DNA from: Bradyrhizobium nanningense
Lineage (GTDB): Bacteria > Pseudomonadota > Alphaproteobacteria > Rhizobiales > Xanthobacteraceae
Length of the DNA stretch: 64,000 nucleotides
Direction of reading: 5' to 3'
Assembly: GCF_004114535.1 (NCBI RefSeq)
Contig: NZ_LBJC01000024.1
Coordinates: 434,001-498,000 of the forward strand
In this document: positions 1-10,851 of the stretch, piece after piece
How the letters are laid out: every line of letters starts with the position of its first letter
Numbering within the stretch: position 1 is the stretch's first letter
The notes under the pieces: model-generated
Seen by the model: the letters and a program-made list of their open reading frames with translations, nothing else
The model's database searches: none
What the model was told of the DNA's origin: nothing
Position numbers and translations under genes: made by a program

Positions 1-2
1 AC

Positions 3-2771
3 GGCCCCTTCCTGCCGCGATCGCGATGGGACGAGATAGCCCTCGTACTTGACAATGGGAACAAGACCGAAAAAGGCCATGCTGATTGCTTGCGGACTGC
101 GAAGCCTTCCTCGGGCGGTGCGCAAGTTGATGCTTATCTTGGCGTATTCCTTACCGATGATAAGAAGCAACCGCGTAAGGCGCTGCTGACGAAGCAGTTT
201 TGCAAGGACCATCCGTTCGTTGCGGATCTTTTAGAGAAAGAGGCGCAGCGTCTCGGCGCTCTGATAGAGAAGCGCCGCGCCGTGACCATGCGCGACCGCA
301 CCGCGGCACTCCTGCATATCGCGACCGCGGCCGCCGCGAACTACCGCCGCGAGAAGCAGGAGCGCGGCCTGCTCGACTACGACGATCTCATCGATAAGAC
401 GCTGGCGATGCTCGACCGCGTCTCCTCGGGCTGGGTGCATTACAAGCTCGACCGCGGCGTTGATCACGTCCTAATCGACGAGGCCCAGGATACGAGCCCG
501 CGGCAATGGGATATCGTCGCGCACATCATCTCGGAATTCACGGCCGGCCAAGGCGCGCGCGAGGGGCTGAACCGCACTATCTTCGCGGTCGGCGACGAGA
601 AGCAGTCGATCTTCTCGTTCCAGGGCGCAGCGCCGCACGAATTCGACGCGCGCCGGCGCGAGCTGCACCGCAAGTTCACCGCCGCCGGACTGAAATTCGA
701 TCCCGTCGCCTTCACCTATTCGTTCCGCTCGGGCGCCACGATCCTGCACTCGGTCGACCACGTCTTCCGCGATCCCGCGATCTACAAGAGCATTCATGCG
801 GTCGAGATCGGCCATCCCCTGCACAATGCGCTCGCTGACGCCGGTCCCAGCGTGATCGAGCTGTGGGATCTTGCCGAGCCCGACGATCGGCAGGACATCG
901 AGGGCTGGCGCGCGCCGTTCGACGGCGTCGCCGTCACCAGCCCCGAGGTCAAGCTCGCGCGCCGCATCCAGGCCGAGATCAAGCGGCTGGTCGAAAGCGG
1001 CACGCTGACGGGACACGAAGGCGAGCGCCGGCCACTGCGTTACGGCGACATGCTGATCCTGGTGCGCCGGCGCGGCAACGCGTTCGATGCCGTGATCCAG
1101 GCGCTGAAACACGCTGGCGTACCCGTCGCCGGCGCCGACCGGCTCAAGCTCACCGAGCACATCGGCATTATCGATTTGATGAACCTCGCCGACGCGCTGC
1201 TGCTGCCGCAGGACGATCTCGCGCTCGCGGTGGCGCTGAAGAGCCCGCTGTTCGGGCTCGACGACGACGACCTGTTTCAGCTGGCCCATGACCGCAAGGG
1301 GTCGCTGCGCCGCGCGCTCGGCGAGCACGCGGCCGCAAGCGACAAGTTCGCGACTGCGCTGCGCCGCCTGGAAGCCTGCGAGATGCGTGCGCGCGAGGAG
1401 ACGCCGTTTGCCTTCTACGCCTGGCTGCTCGGCGGCGACGGCGGCCGCGCACGCATCCTGCGCCGGCTCGGCCATGAGGCCAATGACGCCCTCGACGAGT
1501 TCCTGGAGCTGGCGCTGAACTACGAGCGCAAGGCGCCGGCCTCGCTGCAGGGCTTGATGGCCTGGCTGCGCTCCGCCGACACCGAGGTGAAGCGCGACAT
1601 GGAGATCTCGCGCGACGAGGTCCGGGTGATGACAGTTCACGGCGCCAAGGGCCTCGAGGCCTCGGTCGTGTTCATGGTGGACACCACATCGTCGCCCGCG
1701 GACTCCCAGCGTCTGCGGCTGATCCACGTGCCGCGCAGCAATGGCGGCGAGGTCGTGGTCTGGGCCGGCCGCAAGGCGGACGATCCCAAGCCGGTCGCCG
1801 GAGCACGCGATGCGATGCTGGAGGAGACTGAGGACGAATATCGCCGTTTGCTCTATGTCGCGATGACGCGGGCGGCTGACCGGTTGATTGTCGGCGGCTG
1901 CCTGCCGGGCAACAGGAAGGACGTCCGCAAGCTCAGCTGGTATGACTTGGTCGACACTGGGCTCGCCGGCTCGGGTCTGGACAAGCAGGTCATCGAGACG
2001 CCCCTCGGCAAGGTGACTCAATTCGCCCGACCGGAGGATGTGGCGGCGCTGGGTACGCCGGCGGCGTCCATGGATCAGACCGTCGCCCTCCCCGATTGGC
2101 TAAGGGCGCCGGCGCCACGCGAGACCACCGACGATGATCTGGTGCGCCCGTCCGGTCAGCCGGCCGAGGAGGGGCGTGCCGTGCGATCCGGCGAATCGGT
2201 CCAGTCCCGCGCTCTCGCATTGCAACGCGGCACGCTGGTGCATCGGCTGCTGCAATCCCTTCCCGACATCGCCGTTGAGCGGCGGCGCGAGGCGGCGCTC
2301 GGCTTCATGGCGCGCAATGCCTCGGACTGGACCGAGGCCGACCGCACCGCGCTGGCCGACAAGGTGCTCGCCTTGATCACCGAACCGCGCTTTGCGCCGG
2401 TCTTTGCCGCCGGCAGCCGGGCGGAAGTCGCCATCGTCGGCCGGCTGGAGCGGCCCGGTCGCCCCCCGGCATTGGTGTCGGGGCAGATCGACCGGCTGAT
2501 CGTTCGATCGGATGAGGTTTTGATCGTCGATTTCAAGACCAACCAGGCCATGCCGAAGAGCGCCACTGATGCGCCCGCCGCCTATGTCCGGCAGCTGGCG
2601 CTGTACCGAGCCGTGCTATCGCGGCTTTATCCCCAAAAGCCCATCCGCGCGGTCCTGCTCTGGACCGAGGCCCTTGAATATATGGAGATTTCAGCCCCCG
2701 CGCTGGACGCGGCGCTGGCATCTCTTCATCTCGGTGTGAGCGTCCTTGACCCGGCAAGGGGCCGTTCATAG
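3..2771 (+). CDS. addA: double-strand break repair helicase-nuclease AddA, 3' part
   Basis: The reading frame is open to the left edge, so the gene starts before the window. About 922 residues are present and roughly the first 240 of a usual 1160-residue AddA, including the Walker A motif, are missing. The rest shows UvrD/RecB helicase motifs: VLIDEAQDTSP (motif II), TYSFRSGATIL, VRVMTVHGAKGLEA (motif V) and LLYVAMTRAADRL (motif VI). Near the C-terminus VSGQIDRLI and VDFKTN fit the PD-(D/E)XK nuclease domain. AddA works with AddB to resect double-strand ends for RecA in the cytoplasm. addB is expected just upstream. trxA follows after 70 bp, as in many Rhizobiales. Confidence 0.95.
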   Translation, partial: GPFLPRSRWDEIALVLDNGNKTEKGHADCLRTAKPSSGGAQVDAYLGVFLTDDKKQPRKALLTKQFCKDHPFVADLLEKEAQRLGALIEKRRAVTMRDRTAALLHIATAAAANYRREKQERGLLDYDDLIDKTLAMLDRVSSGWVHYKLDRGVDHVLIDEAQDTSPRQWDIVAHIISEFTAGQGAREGLNRTIFAVGDEKQSIFSFQGAAPHEFDARRRELHRKFTAAGLKFDPVAFTYSFRSGATILHSVDHVFRDPAIYKSIHAVEIGHPLHNALADAGPSVIELWDLAEPDDRQDIEGWRAPFDGVAVTSPEVKLARRIQAEIKRLVESGTLTGHEGERRPLRYGDMLILVRRRGNAFDAVIQALKHAGVPVAGADRLKLTEHIGIIDLMNLADALLLPQDDLALAVALKSPLFGLDDDDLFQLAHDRKGSLRRALGEHAAASDKFATALRRLEACEMRAREETPFAFYAWLLGGDGGRARILRRLGHEANDALDEFLELALNYERKAPASLQGLMAWLRSADTEVKRDMEISRDEVRVMTVHGAKGLEASVVFMVDTTSSPADSQRLRLIHVPRSNGGEVVVWAGRKADDPKPVAGARDAMLEETEDEYRRLLYVAMTRAADRLIVGGCLPGNRKDVRKLSWYDLVDTGLAGSGLDKQVIETPLGKVTQFARPEDVAALGTPAASMDQTVALPDWLRAPAPRETTDDDLVRPSGQPAEEGRAVRSGESVQSRALALQRGTLVHRLLQSLPDIAVERRREAALGFMARNASDWTEADRTALADKVLALITEPRFAPVFAAGSRAEVAIVGRLERPGRPPALVSGQIDRLIVRSDEVLIVDFKTNQAMPKSATDAPAAYVRQLALYRAVLSRLYPQKPIRAVLLWTEALEYMEISAPALDAALASLHLGVSVLDPARGRS

Positions 2772-2841
2772 GTTGAAGCCATGATCCGCGGCGCGATTCC
2801 CATGCGCGCCGATTCTCTTTCAACCGAGTGAGGTACTCCCA

Positions 2842-3162
2842 ATGGCCGTTGGCAAGGTTTCTGACACCGACTTCGAAGCCGAAGTGCTCAAGGCGAACGG
2901 CCCTGTCGTCGTCGATTTCTGGGCCGAGTGGTGCGGCCCCTGCCGCATGATCGCACCTGCGCTGGACGAGATCGCCGGCGCGATGGGCGACAAGGTCAAG
3001 ATCGTCAAGCTGAACGTCGACGAGAGCCCGAAGACCGCCTCCAAGTACGGCGTGATGTCGATCCCGACCCTGATGATCTTCAAGGGCGGCGAGATGGCCT
3101 CCCGCCAGGTCGGCGCGGCGCCGAAGGCGAAGCTGCAGCAGTGGATCACCTCCGCGGTCTGA
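2842..3162 (+). CDS. trxA: thioredoxin TrxA
   Basis: This 106-residue protein has the length and fold markers of a classic cytoplasmic thioredoxin. It carries the redox motif W30-CGPC-34, the buried acidic segment VVVDFWAEW and the cis-proline loop MSIPTLMIF. It reduces protein disulfides and is recharged by thioredoxin reductase. The ATG is preceded by a GAGTGAGG purine stretch. It lies 70 bp behind addA on the same strand and is followed by a strong GNRA-loop hairpin, so it probably ends the transcript. Confidence 0.97.
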   Translation: MAVGKVSDTDFEAEVLKANGPVVVDFWAEWCGPCRMIAPALDEIAGAMGDKVKIVKLNVDESPKTASKYGVMSIPTLMIFKGGEMASRQVGAAPKAKLQQWITSAV

Positions 3163-3190
3163 TCCGCCTCGCGTCAGATTATTTTCGACG

Positions 3191-3212
3191 ACGGCCGGCG
3201 AAAGCCGGCCGT
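3191..3212 (+). terminator. GAAA-tetraloop hairpin after trxA
   Basis: A perfect 9-bp inverted repeat (ACGGCCGGC / GCCGGCCGT) closes on a GAAA tetraloop 28 bp past the trxA stop. The tract after it is only mildly T-rich. It is a likely intrinsic terminator or 3' stabiliser of trxA mRNA. Confidence 0.6.
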
Positions 3213-3255
3213 TCTGCGTTGATGGGACGTGTCCAGCGTATGACGAGTCCCGCCC

Positions 3256-4314
3256 TTGCCTGCTCCTCCCGCGAAGCGCGCCCGAAGATCGACCTCTCTG
3301 GTTGCGATGGAGGCGCGGTCGGTCGACGAGATCCCGCGCGGCAAAGAGTGGCAGTACGAGCCGAAATGGGATGGCTTTCGCTGTCTGCTCTCGCGGAATG
3401 GCCGTGATGTCGATCTGCGCTCGAAGTCGGGCGAGGATCTCGCGCGCTATTTTCCGGAAGTCGTTTCCGCTGCGCTGAAGCTGAAAGCGGACCGTTTCAC
3501 ACTCGACGGCGAGATCGTCGTGCCGCACGGCAAGGGCTTTTCCTTCGACGCGCTGCTGCAACGGATCCATCCCGCTGCAAGCCGCGTAAAGAAGCTCTCG
3601 CAGGAAACGCCGGCGCTCTATCTCGTTTTCGATCTGCTTGCGAGCGCCAGAGACAAGCAGCTTGCCGAAAGGCCGCTGAGCGAACGGCGGCCGGCGCTGG
3701 AGGCATTTGCCAAAGCCAATCTGAAAGGCAGCCTCTTTCATCTCTCGCCGACGACGACGAGCTATGCCACGGCCAAGAAATGGCTGGCGCAGTCCGGCGG
3801 CGGCTCGGACGGCGTCATCGCCAAGCGCATCGATCTGCCCTATCAGGCGGGAAATCGCGACGGCATGCAGAAGATCAAGAAATTCCGCAGCGCCGATTGC
3901 GTGGTCGGCGGCTTCCGCTATGCCATCAACAAGATCGCCGGCCGCAAAGTCGTCGGATCGCTGCTGCTCGGGCTCTACGACGCGAAGGGACTGTTACACC
4001 ATGTCGGCTTCAGCTCGGCGATCAAGGCGGAGGAGAAGCCCGCGCTGACCGACCGGCTGGAGGCGCTGGTCGGCGAGCCCGGCTTCACCGGCAACGCACC
4101 GGGTGGACCGAGCCGGTGGTCGACCGATCGCTCGGCCGAATGGTGCCCGCTGAAGCCGAAGCTGGTGATCGAGATCTGCTACGACCATTTCAGTGGCGAA
4201 CGCTTCCGCCACGGCACCTCGATCCTTCGCTGGCGCCCAGACAAGGCGCCGCGGCAATGCAGCTTTGAGCAGCTGAAGCAGAAGGCGGCCGATCCGATGA
4301 AGCTGGTGAAGTGA
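3256..4314 (+). CDS. ATP-dependent DNA ligase (LigC-like, stand-alone)
   Basis: The protein of about 352 residues has the nucleotidyltransferase motif I YEPKWDGFR (Lys adenylation site), then LDGEIVVP, YLVFDLL, SDGVIAKR and a C-terminal OB-fold with VIEICYDHF. It lacks polymerase and phosphoesterase domains, so it resembles LigC-type repair ligases rather than LigD. No ku gene is nearby. An in-frame stop at 3241 limits the start. The candidates are TTG at 3256, used here because related proteins carry a short basic leader, and ATG at 3307. The gene converges on the phosphoesterase at 4339. Confidence 0.88.
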   Translation: MPAPPAKRARRSTSLVAMEARSVDEIPRGKEWQYEPKWDGFRCLLSRNGRDVDLRSKSGEDLARYFPEVVSAALKLKADRFTLDGEIVVPHGKGFSFDALLQRIHPAASRVKKLSQETPALYLVFDLLASARDKQLAERPLSERRPALEAFAKANLKGSLFHLSPTTTSYATAKKWLAQSGGGSDGVIAKRIDLPYQAGNRDGMQKIKKFRSADCVVGGFRYAINKIAGRKVVGSLLLGLYDAKGLLHHVGFSSAIKAEEKPALTDRLEALVGEPGFTGNAPGGPSRWSTDRSAEWCPLKPKLVIEICYDHFSGERFRHGTSILRWRPDKAPRQCSFEQLKQKAADPMKLVK

Positions 4315-4338
4315 GCGCAGCTGCAGCTCGGGACCACC

Positions 4339-5079
4339 CTACCTGATCCATCCCGTCGCGAGCGCATTCGCGAGCTCTGGCTGATTGTTGCGACGAGCCA
4401 GCGCCGCCATGGCCTCATGATCATACGCGACGTGGCGGAATGTCACCTGCCAGGCCCCCTTCACCAGTTCGAGGATCGCATAGCGTGCGTGCGGCGTGCC
4501 GGCTTCGACGACATGTGGATGCGGATGCTTGTCGCGGAAGCCCGGGCAGCCGACGCTGCCGGGATTGACGATCAGCCGGCCGTCGCGCAGGCGCACGGCA
4601 CGGGCGAGATGGGTGTGGGCGCAGAGAATCAGCGATTGCGTGAGCCCCAGCGCGAATTGCTCGATCCGGTCCAGCGGCGACAGCGCCACCGCGCCGTCGG
4701 GATGCACAATGTCGAGCCAGTACACCTCGTCATCGCCGGGCGTCGCGTGACAGAGAAACACCCGGTCGTGGAACACCCGCGCCATCGGCTGCGCCCGCAG
4801 CCAGTCGAGCTGCGCGGCGTCAAGCGCTGCATGGGCAGGACGATCCCACGAGCCCATCTTCTCCGGCGGACGGTCGAGCAGATACCGGTCGTGATTGCCG
4901 AGCACGTGCACGGCGTCGAGATTCATCAGGATCTCGATCGTGCGGCGGGCATCGAGCGGGCCGCTCAGCATGTCGCCGAGATTGACGATGTCGGCGATGT
5001 CATGCGCGCGGATGTCGGCGAGGACGGCTTCAAGCGCAAGGTAGTTTCCGTGGATGTCGGCGATCGCGGCGAAACGCAT
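4339..5079 (-). CDS. metallophosphoesterase, YfcE/calcineurin-like
   Basis: The 246-residue protein shows the complete metal-binding set of the calcineurin-like fold: D8-x-H10 in ADIHGN, D36 in NLGDML, GNHD at 61-64, and a late CAHTH followed by NPGSVG. Such proteins hydrolyse phosphodiesters or phosphomonoesters, and the real substrate cannot be read from the sequence. No signal peptide is visible. It is the last gene of the long leftward block and is separated from folC by a palindromic repeat. Confidence 0.85.
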   Translation of the reverse strand: MRFAAIADIHGNYLALEAVLADIRAHDIADIVNLGDMLSGPLDARRTIEILMNLDAVHVLGNHDRYLLDRPPEKMGSWDRPAHAALDAAQLDWLRAQPMARVFHDRVFLCHATPGDDEVYWLDIVHPDGAVALSPLDRIEQFALGLTQSLILCAHTHLARAVRLRDGRLIVNPGSVGCPGFRDKHPHPHVVEAGTPHARYAILELVKGAWQVTFRHVAYDHEAMAALARRNNQPELANALATGWIR

Positions 5080-5095
5080 ATCGTATCCCTACTCT

Positions 5096-5199
5096 CGTGC
5101 CCCGGACGCAGCGCATCACGCAGTGGTGCGCTGCTGAGCCGGGGCCCATGGCGCGGCATTCTGGGTCCCGGCTCGCGCTTCGCGCATCCGGGACGCGAG
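5096..5199. repeat. palindromic intergenic repeat, family A copy 1
   Basis: The unit opens with GTGCCCCGGACGCAGCGC, has an inner GAGCCGGGGCCCATG / GGGTCCCGGCTC pairing, and closes with ATCCGGGACGCGAGA. The same architecture recurs at 26461, 28275 and 58955. It fills the gap between folC and the phosphoesterase gene. Confidence 0.8.
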
Positions 5200-5204
5200 A
5201 CCGT

Positions 5205-6548
5205 CTATGCAGGCGGCGTGCCGTTGATCGCGAGCACGTGACCAGCCAGATACAGCGAGCCGGTGATCAGGATACGCGGCGGCACTTCATAGGCGAGCTT
5301 GGACAAAGCCCGTAGCGCGGCTTCGACGCTGGGCGCGGGCTCGACGCGCATGCCGAGGCTGCGCGCGGCGTCCGCGAGGCGGTCGGCCGGCATCGCATTC
5401 TCGGTGTCGGGGATCGGCACCGCAATGATGTGACGGGTGAGGCCGGCGAAGTTGGCGAGGAATCCTTGCGCGTCCTTGTTGGCCATCATGCCTGATATGA
5501 CGACCAGCGGCCGCGACACCCGCTCTTCGAGATCGCCGAGCGCAGCGGCGGCGACGCGGCCGCCTTCGGCATTGTGGCCGCCGTCGAGCCAGATCTCGGA
5601 GCCCTGCGGACCCCACGACAGCAGTTCGCCCGAAGTGATGCGCTGCATCCGCGCCGGCCATTCGGCACCGACGATGCCGGCCTCAAATGCCGCCTGACTC
5701 ACCTTGAAATTGGAGATCGCGCGTAGCGTCGCGATGGCAAGGCCGGCATTGGCGAATTGGTGGCGGCCGAACAGACGCGGCGCCGGGAGATCCATCAAGC
5801 CGCGGTCGTCGGAATAGACCAGACGGCCGCGCTCGACATTGACGTGCCAGCTCTCGTTCGCGGCGAACAGCGGCGCACGCATGCGTTTGACTTGCGCCTC
5901 GATCGCGGCCATCGCCTCCGGTGCTTGCTCGGCGCAAATCACGGGCACGCCGCGCTTGATGATCGCCGCCTTCTCGCCGGCGATCGACGCCAGGGTGTCG
6001 CCGAGGAAATCCATGTGGTCCATGCTGACAGGCGTGATCACGCAGGCCGCCGGTGTCTCGACCACATTTGTCGAGTCGAGCCGGCCGCCGAGGCCGACTT
6101 CGAGCAGCAGCACATCGGCCGGGTTCTGCGCAAACAAAAGAAAGGCGGCTGCCGTCTTCAGCTCGAACAAGGTCGCGGCTTCGCCGGCATTGACGCGCTC
6201 GACCTCTTCCAGAGCCGCGCGCAACTCGTCGTCACCGACCAGCACGCCGCCGCCAACGCGGCCGAGCCGGAAGCATTCGTTGATGCGGACGAGATAGGGC
6301 GAGGTATAGGCGTGGACGCGCAAGCCCGCGGCCTCCAGCGTCGCGCGCAGATAAGCGAGCGTCGAGCCCTTGCCGTTGGTGCCGGCGATGTGGATCACCG
6401 GCGGCAGCTTGGCTTCAGGATGCCCGAGCCGCGCGAGCAGCCGGTGCATCCGCTCCAGCCCGAGATCGATGCGTTTCTGATGCAGGACCGACAGCCGCCC
6501 GATCAATTCGCCGAGCGGGGTCTTGGTGCTGTCAGGGGACGCGTTCAC
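5205..6548 (-). CDS. folC: bifunctional folylpolyglutamate synthase/dihydrofolate synthase
   Basis: The protein is 447 residues, typical for FolC. The P-loop HIAGTNGKGST is at about 53-63, followed by YTSPYLVRINE, LLEVGLGGRLDSTNV and the Mur-ligase-like GRHQFANAGLA. It joins dihydropteroate with glutamate and extends the glutamate tail of folates in the cytoplasm. Its ATG overlaps the accD stop by 4 bp, so the two are translationally coupled. This accD-folC order is widespread in proteobacteria. Confidence 0.96.
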   Translation of the reverse strand: MNASPDSTKTPLGELIGRLSVLHQKRIDLGLERMHRLLARLGHPEAKLPPVIHIAGTNGKGSTLAYLRATLEAAGLRVHAYTSPYLVRINECFRLGRVGGGVLVGDDELRAALEEVERVNAGEAATLFELKTAAAFLLFAQNPADVLLLEVGLGGRLDSTNVVETPAACVITPVSMDHMDFLGDTLASIAGEKAAIIKRGVPVICAEQAPEAMAAIEAQVKRMRAPLFAANESWHVNVERGRLVYSDDRGLMDLPAPRLFGRHQFANAGLAIATLRAISNFKVSQAAFEAGIVGAEWPARMQRITSGELLSWGPQGSEIWLDGGHNAEGGRVAAAALGDLEERVSRPLVVISGMMANKDAQGFLANFAGLTRHIIAVPIPDTENAMPADRLADAARSLGMRVEPAPSVEAALRALSKLAYEVPPRILITGSLYLAGHVLAINGTPPA

Positions 6549-7486
6549 GCGTGGGGCGCAGCCGGCGCCGTCTCAGCGGCCGATACGATCTGTGCCGGAC
6601 TGGTGACGGCCTGCGTCGGCTTCGATGCGCCTTCCTGCGCCGGCGCCTTGGTCAGCAGGCGGCAGAGCCGCGCCAGGGTCGGGCGCAACTCGTGGCGATG
6701 CACGACCATGTCGACCATGCCGTGCTCCTTGAGGTACTCGGCGCGCTGGAAACCTTCCGGGAGCTTTTCACGAATGGTCTGCTCGATCACGCGCGCGCCG
6801 GCAAAGCCGATCAGCGCGCCGGGCTCGGCGATCTGCACGTCGCCCAGCATCGCGTAGGAGGCGGTGACGCCGCCGGTGGTCGGATTGGTCAGCACGACGA
6901 TGTAGGGCAGCTTTGCCTCGCGCAGCATCTGCACTGCGACCGTCGTGCGCGGCATCTGCATCAGCGACAGGATGCCTTCCTGCATGCGCGCGCCGCCCGA
7001 TGCTGCAAACACGATGAACGGCGAGTTCTTCTCGACCGCAAGCTCCATCCCGCGCACGATGGCTTCGCCTGCGGCCATGCCGAGCGAGCCGCCCATGAAG
7101 TCGAAATCCTGTACGGCGACGACGACGGCGGAGCCTTCGAGCTTGCCGTAGCCGACCTTGACCGCGTCATTCAGGTTGGTGCGCGCGCGCGCGTCCTTGA
7201 TGCGGTCGACGTATTTCTTCTCGTCGCGGAACTTGAGCGGGTCGGGGGTGACCTCGGGCAGCGCGACGTCGAACCAGGTCTCGTTGTCGAAGATCGATTT
7301 CAAGCGCGCCACCGCGCCCATGCGCATGTGGTAATTCGAACCGGGGATGACGAACTGGTTGGCCTCGACGTCCTTGTAGAACACGAGCTGCCCGGAATCC
7401 GGGCATTTGATCCACAGGTTCTCCGGCGTCTCCCGCCGCAGCATGTTGCGGATCTTCGGCCGGACCACATTGGTAAGCCAGTTCAT
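6545..7486 (-). CDS. accD: acetyl-CoA carboxylase carboxyltransferase subunit beta
   Basis: Starting at the ATG of MNWLTNVVRPKI gives 313 residues, and the upstream TTG at 7561 adds only a non-conserved leader. The crotonase-like core is intact (GGSLGMAAGEAIVRG, FAASGGARMQEG, NPTTGGVTASYAMLGD). AccD pairs with AccA to make malonyl-CoA. The zinc ribbon is degenerate: where E. coli has two CxxC pairs this protein has KCPDSGQ and FVIPGSNYH, leaving one cysteine. I recall the same loss from other Rhizobiales, so it is probably lineage-wide. The gene lies between trpA and folC. Confidence 0.95.
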   Translation of the reverse strand: MNWLTNVVRPKIRNMLRRETPENLWIKCPDSGQLVFYKDVEANQFVIPGSNYHMRMGAVARLKSIFDNETWFDVALPEVTPDPLKFRDEKKYVDRIKDARARTNLNDAVKVGYGKLEGSAVVVAVQDFDFMGGSLGMAAGEAIVRGMELAVEKNSPFIVFAASGGARMQEGILSLMQMPRTTVAVQMLREAKLPYIVVLTNPTTGGVTASYAMLGDVQIAEPGALIGFAGARVIEQTIREKLPEGFQRAEYLKEHGMVDMVVHRHELRPTLARLCRLLTKAPAQEGASKPTQAVTSPAQIVSAAETAPAAPHA

Positions 7487-7598
7487 GGTTTGCTCCGATG
7501 TGCGATGCCGCCTGGCGGATCGCCTGAAAGGGTATATGGCGGCCAGGCCCCTGCCCGGCAAGCCGCCGTGTCGCCCGCCTCAAAAGCGGAATTATGGC

Positions 7599-8431
7599 CT
7601 ATTCGGCCGCCTGTTGCGCGCCCTTGACGCCCTGGGCCAAGGCCGCCGTCAGCTCAGCCACGGCGTTAACGGTTTTGCCGGTCGCCCGCCCCTCGGCATC
7701 GAGGCTGTTCTTGAGTGCATCGACCAGCGCGGTGCCGACTACCGCCCCGTTCGCATGCGATGCGATGGCGCGCGCAGTTTCGGGCGTGCGGATGCCGAAG
7801 CCGACGCAGACCGGCAGCTTGGTGTGCCGCTTGATGCGGGCCACTGCCTCGCTGACGGCCGAAGAGTCCGCCGCAGCGGCGCCGGTGATGCCGGTAATCG
7901 AGACGTAGTAGACGAACCCCGAGGTGTTGGCGAGCACCGCCGGCAGGCGCTTGTCGTCGGTCGTCGGCGTCGCCAGGCGGATGAAGTTGAGGCCGGCCTT
8001 CATCGCAGGCAGGCAGAGCTCGTCGTCTTCCTCCGGCGGCAGATCGACGATGATCAGACCGTCGACACCGGCGCTCTTGGCATCGACGAGGAATTTGTCG
8101 ACGCCGTAGATGTAGATCGGGTTGTAGTAACCCATCAACACGATTGGCGTTGCGTTGTCGTCCTTGCGGAAGCCGCGCACCAGCTCCAGCGTCTTCTTCA
8201 AGGTCATGCCGGCCTTGAGCGCACGCAGGCCCGCGGCCTGGATCGACGGGCCATCGGCCATCGGATCGGTGAAGGGCATGCCGATCTCGATCACGTCCGC
8301 GCCCGATTTCGGCAGCGCCTTGATGATCGCGAGCGAGGTCGCGGGATCGGGATCGCCGGCCATCAGGAAGGTCACGAAGGCCGAGCGGCCCTGCTTCGCA
8401 AGCTCGGCAAAACGGGTGTCGATACGCGTGG

Positions 8432-8435
<4 letters not shown>
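7599..8435 (-). CDS. trpA: tryptophan synthase alpha subunit
   Basis: The 278-residue TIM-barrel protein has the catalytic acids E50 (VIEIGMPF) and D61 (DPMADGP) and the phosphate-binding loops VCVGFGI and VVGTALV. It cleaves indole-3-glycerol phosphate and passes indole to TrpB. Its ATG overlaps the trpB stop by 4 bp, the usual coupling of the two subunits. accD follows after 112 bp. Confidence 0.97.
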
Positions 8436-9642
<1,207 letters not shown>

Positions 9643-9646
<4 letters not shown>

Positions 9647-10314
9647 CTGACGCTCAACTCTTGACTTGCATCTTGGGTAGCGCGCGCGGCGCGAATGAAG
9701 GCCTTGATCATTTGGGGGTCCTTCACGCCGGGGGCGCTCTCGACACCGGAGGAGACGTCGACGCCGCCGGCGCGGGTGACACGGAGAGCCTCGGCGAGGT
9801 TGTCGGCGTGAAGCCCGCCCGAGACCATGTAGGGCAATTTCAGATCGAGGTTTTCAAGCAGGTGCCAGTCGAACGGTTCCCCGAGACCGCCGGGCCGCGT
9901 CGCCTCCTTCGGCGCGCGCGCATCGAACAGGATGCGGTCGGCGACCGCGGCATAGCCCGGCAGCACGGCGAGATCGGCTGAGGTCGCGATCGGAACCGCC
10001 TTCATCACCGGGCGGCCGAACCGCTGCTTGATGTCACGCAGCCGCGCGACGCTTTCCTTGCCGTGGAGCTGGAAAATGTCCGGCGACAGCGCGTCCATGA
10101 TGTTGTCGAGCGTCGCATCGTCGGCATCGACGGTGAGCGCCACCTTGAGCGCGCGACCGCTCACCTGGCGGCCGAGATCCCGGCCGAGTTCCAGGGACAG
10201 GTGCCGCGGCGAAGGCGGGAAGAACACGAAGCCCACCATATCCGCACCCGCCTCGAGCGCCGTTTGAAGCGTCTCGCGCGTGGACAGGCCGCAGATTTTG
10301 ACGAGCAGGGACAT
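9643..10314 (-). CDS. trpF: phosphoribosylanthranilate isomerase
   Basis: The 223-residue TIM-barrel protein has the catalytic cysteine C8 in VKICGLST, and the motifs FQLHGKES, ILFDAR, VSGGLHADN and VDVSSGVE. It performs the Amadori rearrangement in tryptophan synthesis. It heads the trpFBA unit, 66 bp downstream of the LapA-like gene. Confidence 0.97.
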
Positions 10315-10380
10315 GGTCTCAAAGCAAATGGAGGCCGCGGGTCCGCGGCCGGAAAACGGGGCTTTCGGTTGCGGCCGCTT

Positions 10381-10773
10381 CTACAACGTCGCGCGCTGCT
10401 TGTCTCGCCCGACGGGCCCGTAAAGCCCCACCCCGATCGGGGTGGGAAGACGCTGGGATTCCGGCCTTGCCGCGACCGCCTGGGCCCGCAGATCGGCCAG
10501 CTCACCTCTTGCCGCCCGGGCATCCGCCTCATGCCGGCGCGCGGCGCGCCGCCAGTGCCGCTGGCCGAACCAGACCGCGCAGCCGCCGGCGAAGACCCCG
10601 ATGGCGGCCACCAGGATCAGCAGCAGAAACAGCGGCAGCGTGATCTCCAGTGACGGGTCGTTCGCAATGAAGGGATCGAACGAGACCGTGACGAAATGCC
10701 GGTTGGCGACGGCAAACGCCACCAGGATCAGGCCCAGCGGAATGACGATCAGCGCGGTCAGGAACTTTCGCAT
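10381..10773 (-). CDS. LapA-domain inner-membrane protein (DUF1049)
   Basis: The 130-residue protein has two membrane segments (about residues 4-24 and 44-67) separated by the short loop ending in SFDPFI, then a basic, coiled-coil-prone tail rich in Arg and Ala. This is the layout of the LapA/YciS family, which in enterobacteria works with LapB in LPS assembly control. The C-terminal tail is weakly conserved. It sits between ihfB and trpF, a common alphaproteobacterial arrangement. Confidence 0.8.
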   Translation of the reverse strand: MRKFLTALIVIPLGLILVAFAVANRHFVTVSFDPFIANDPSLEITLPLFLLLILVAAIGVFAGGCAVWFGQRHWRRAARRHEADARAARGELADLRAQAVAARPESQRLPTPIGVGLYGPVGRDKQRATL

Positions 10774-10851
10774 CGCGATCGCTCGTCTTGAATCAAGCTT
10801 GCTGTCGCATCAGGGGGCCGTTCGGTTAAAGGCCGGACGACAGCGGCTTCT

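Noticed and set aside
471..2021. 516-codon minus-strand open frame opposite addA
   Set aside because: No protein family features, low complexity, and perfect AddA helicase motifs on the other strand.
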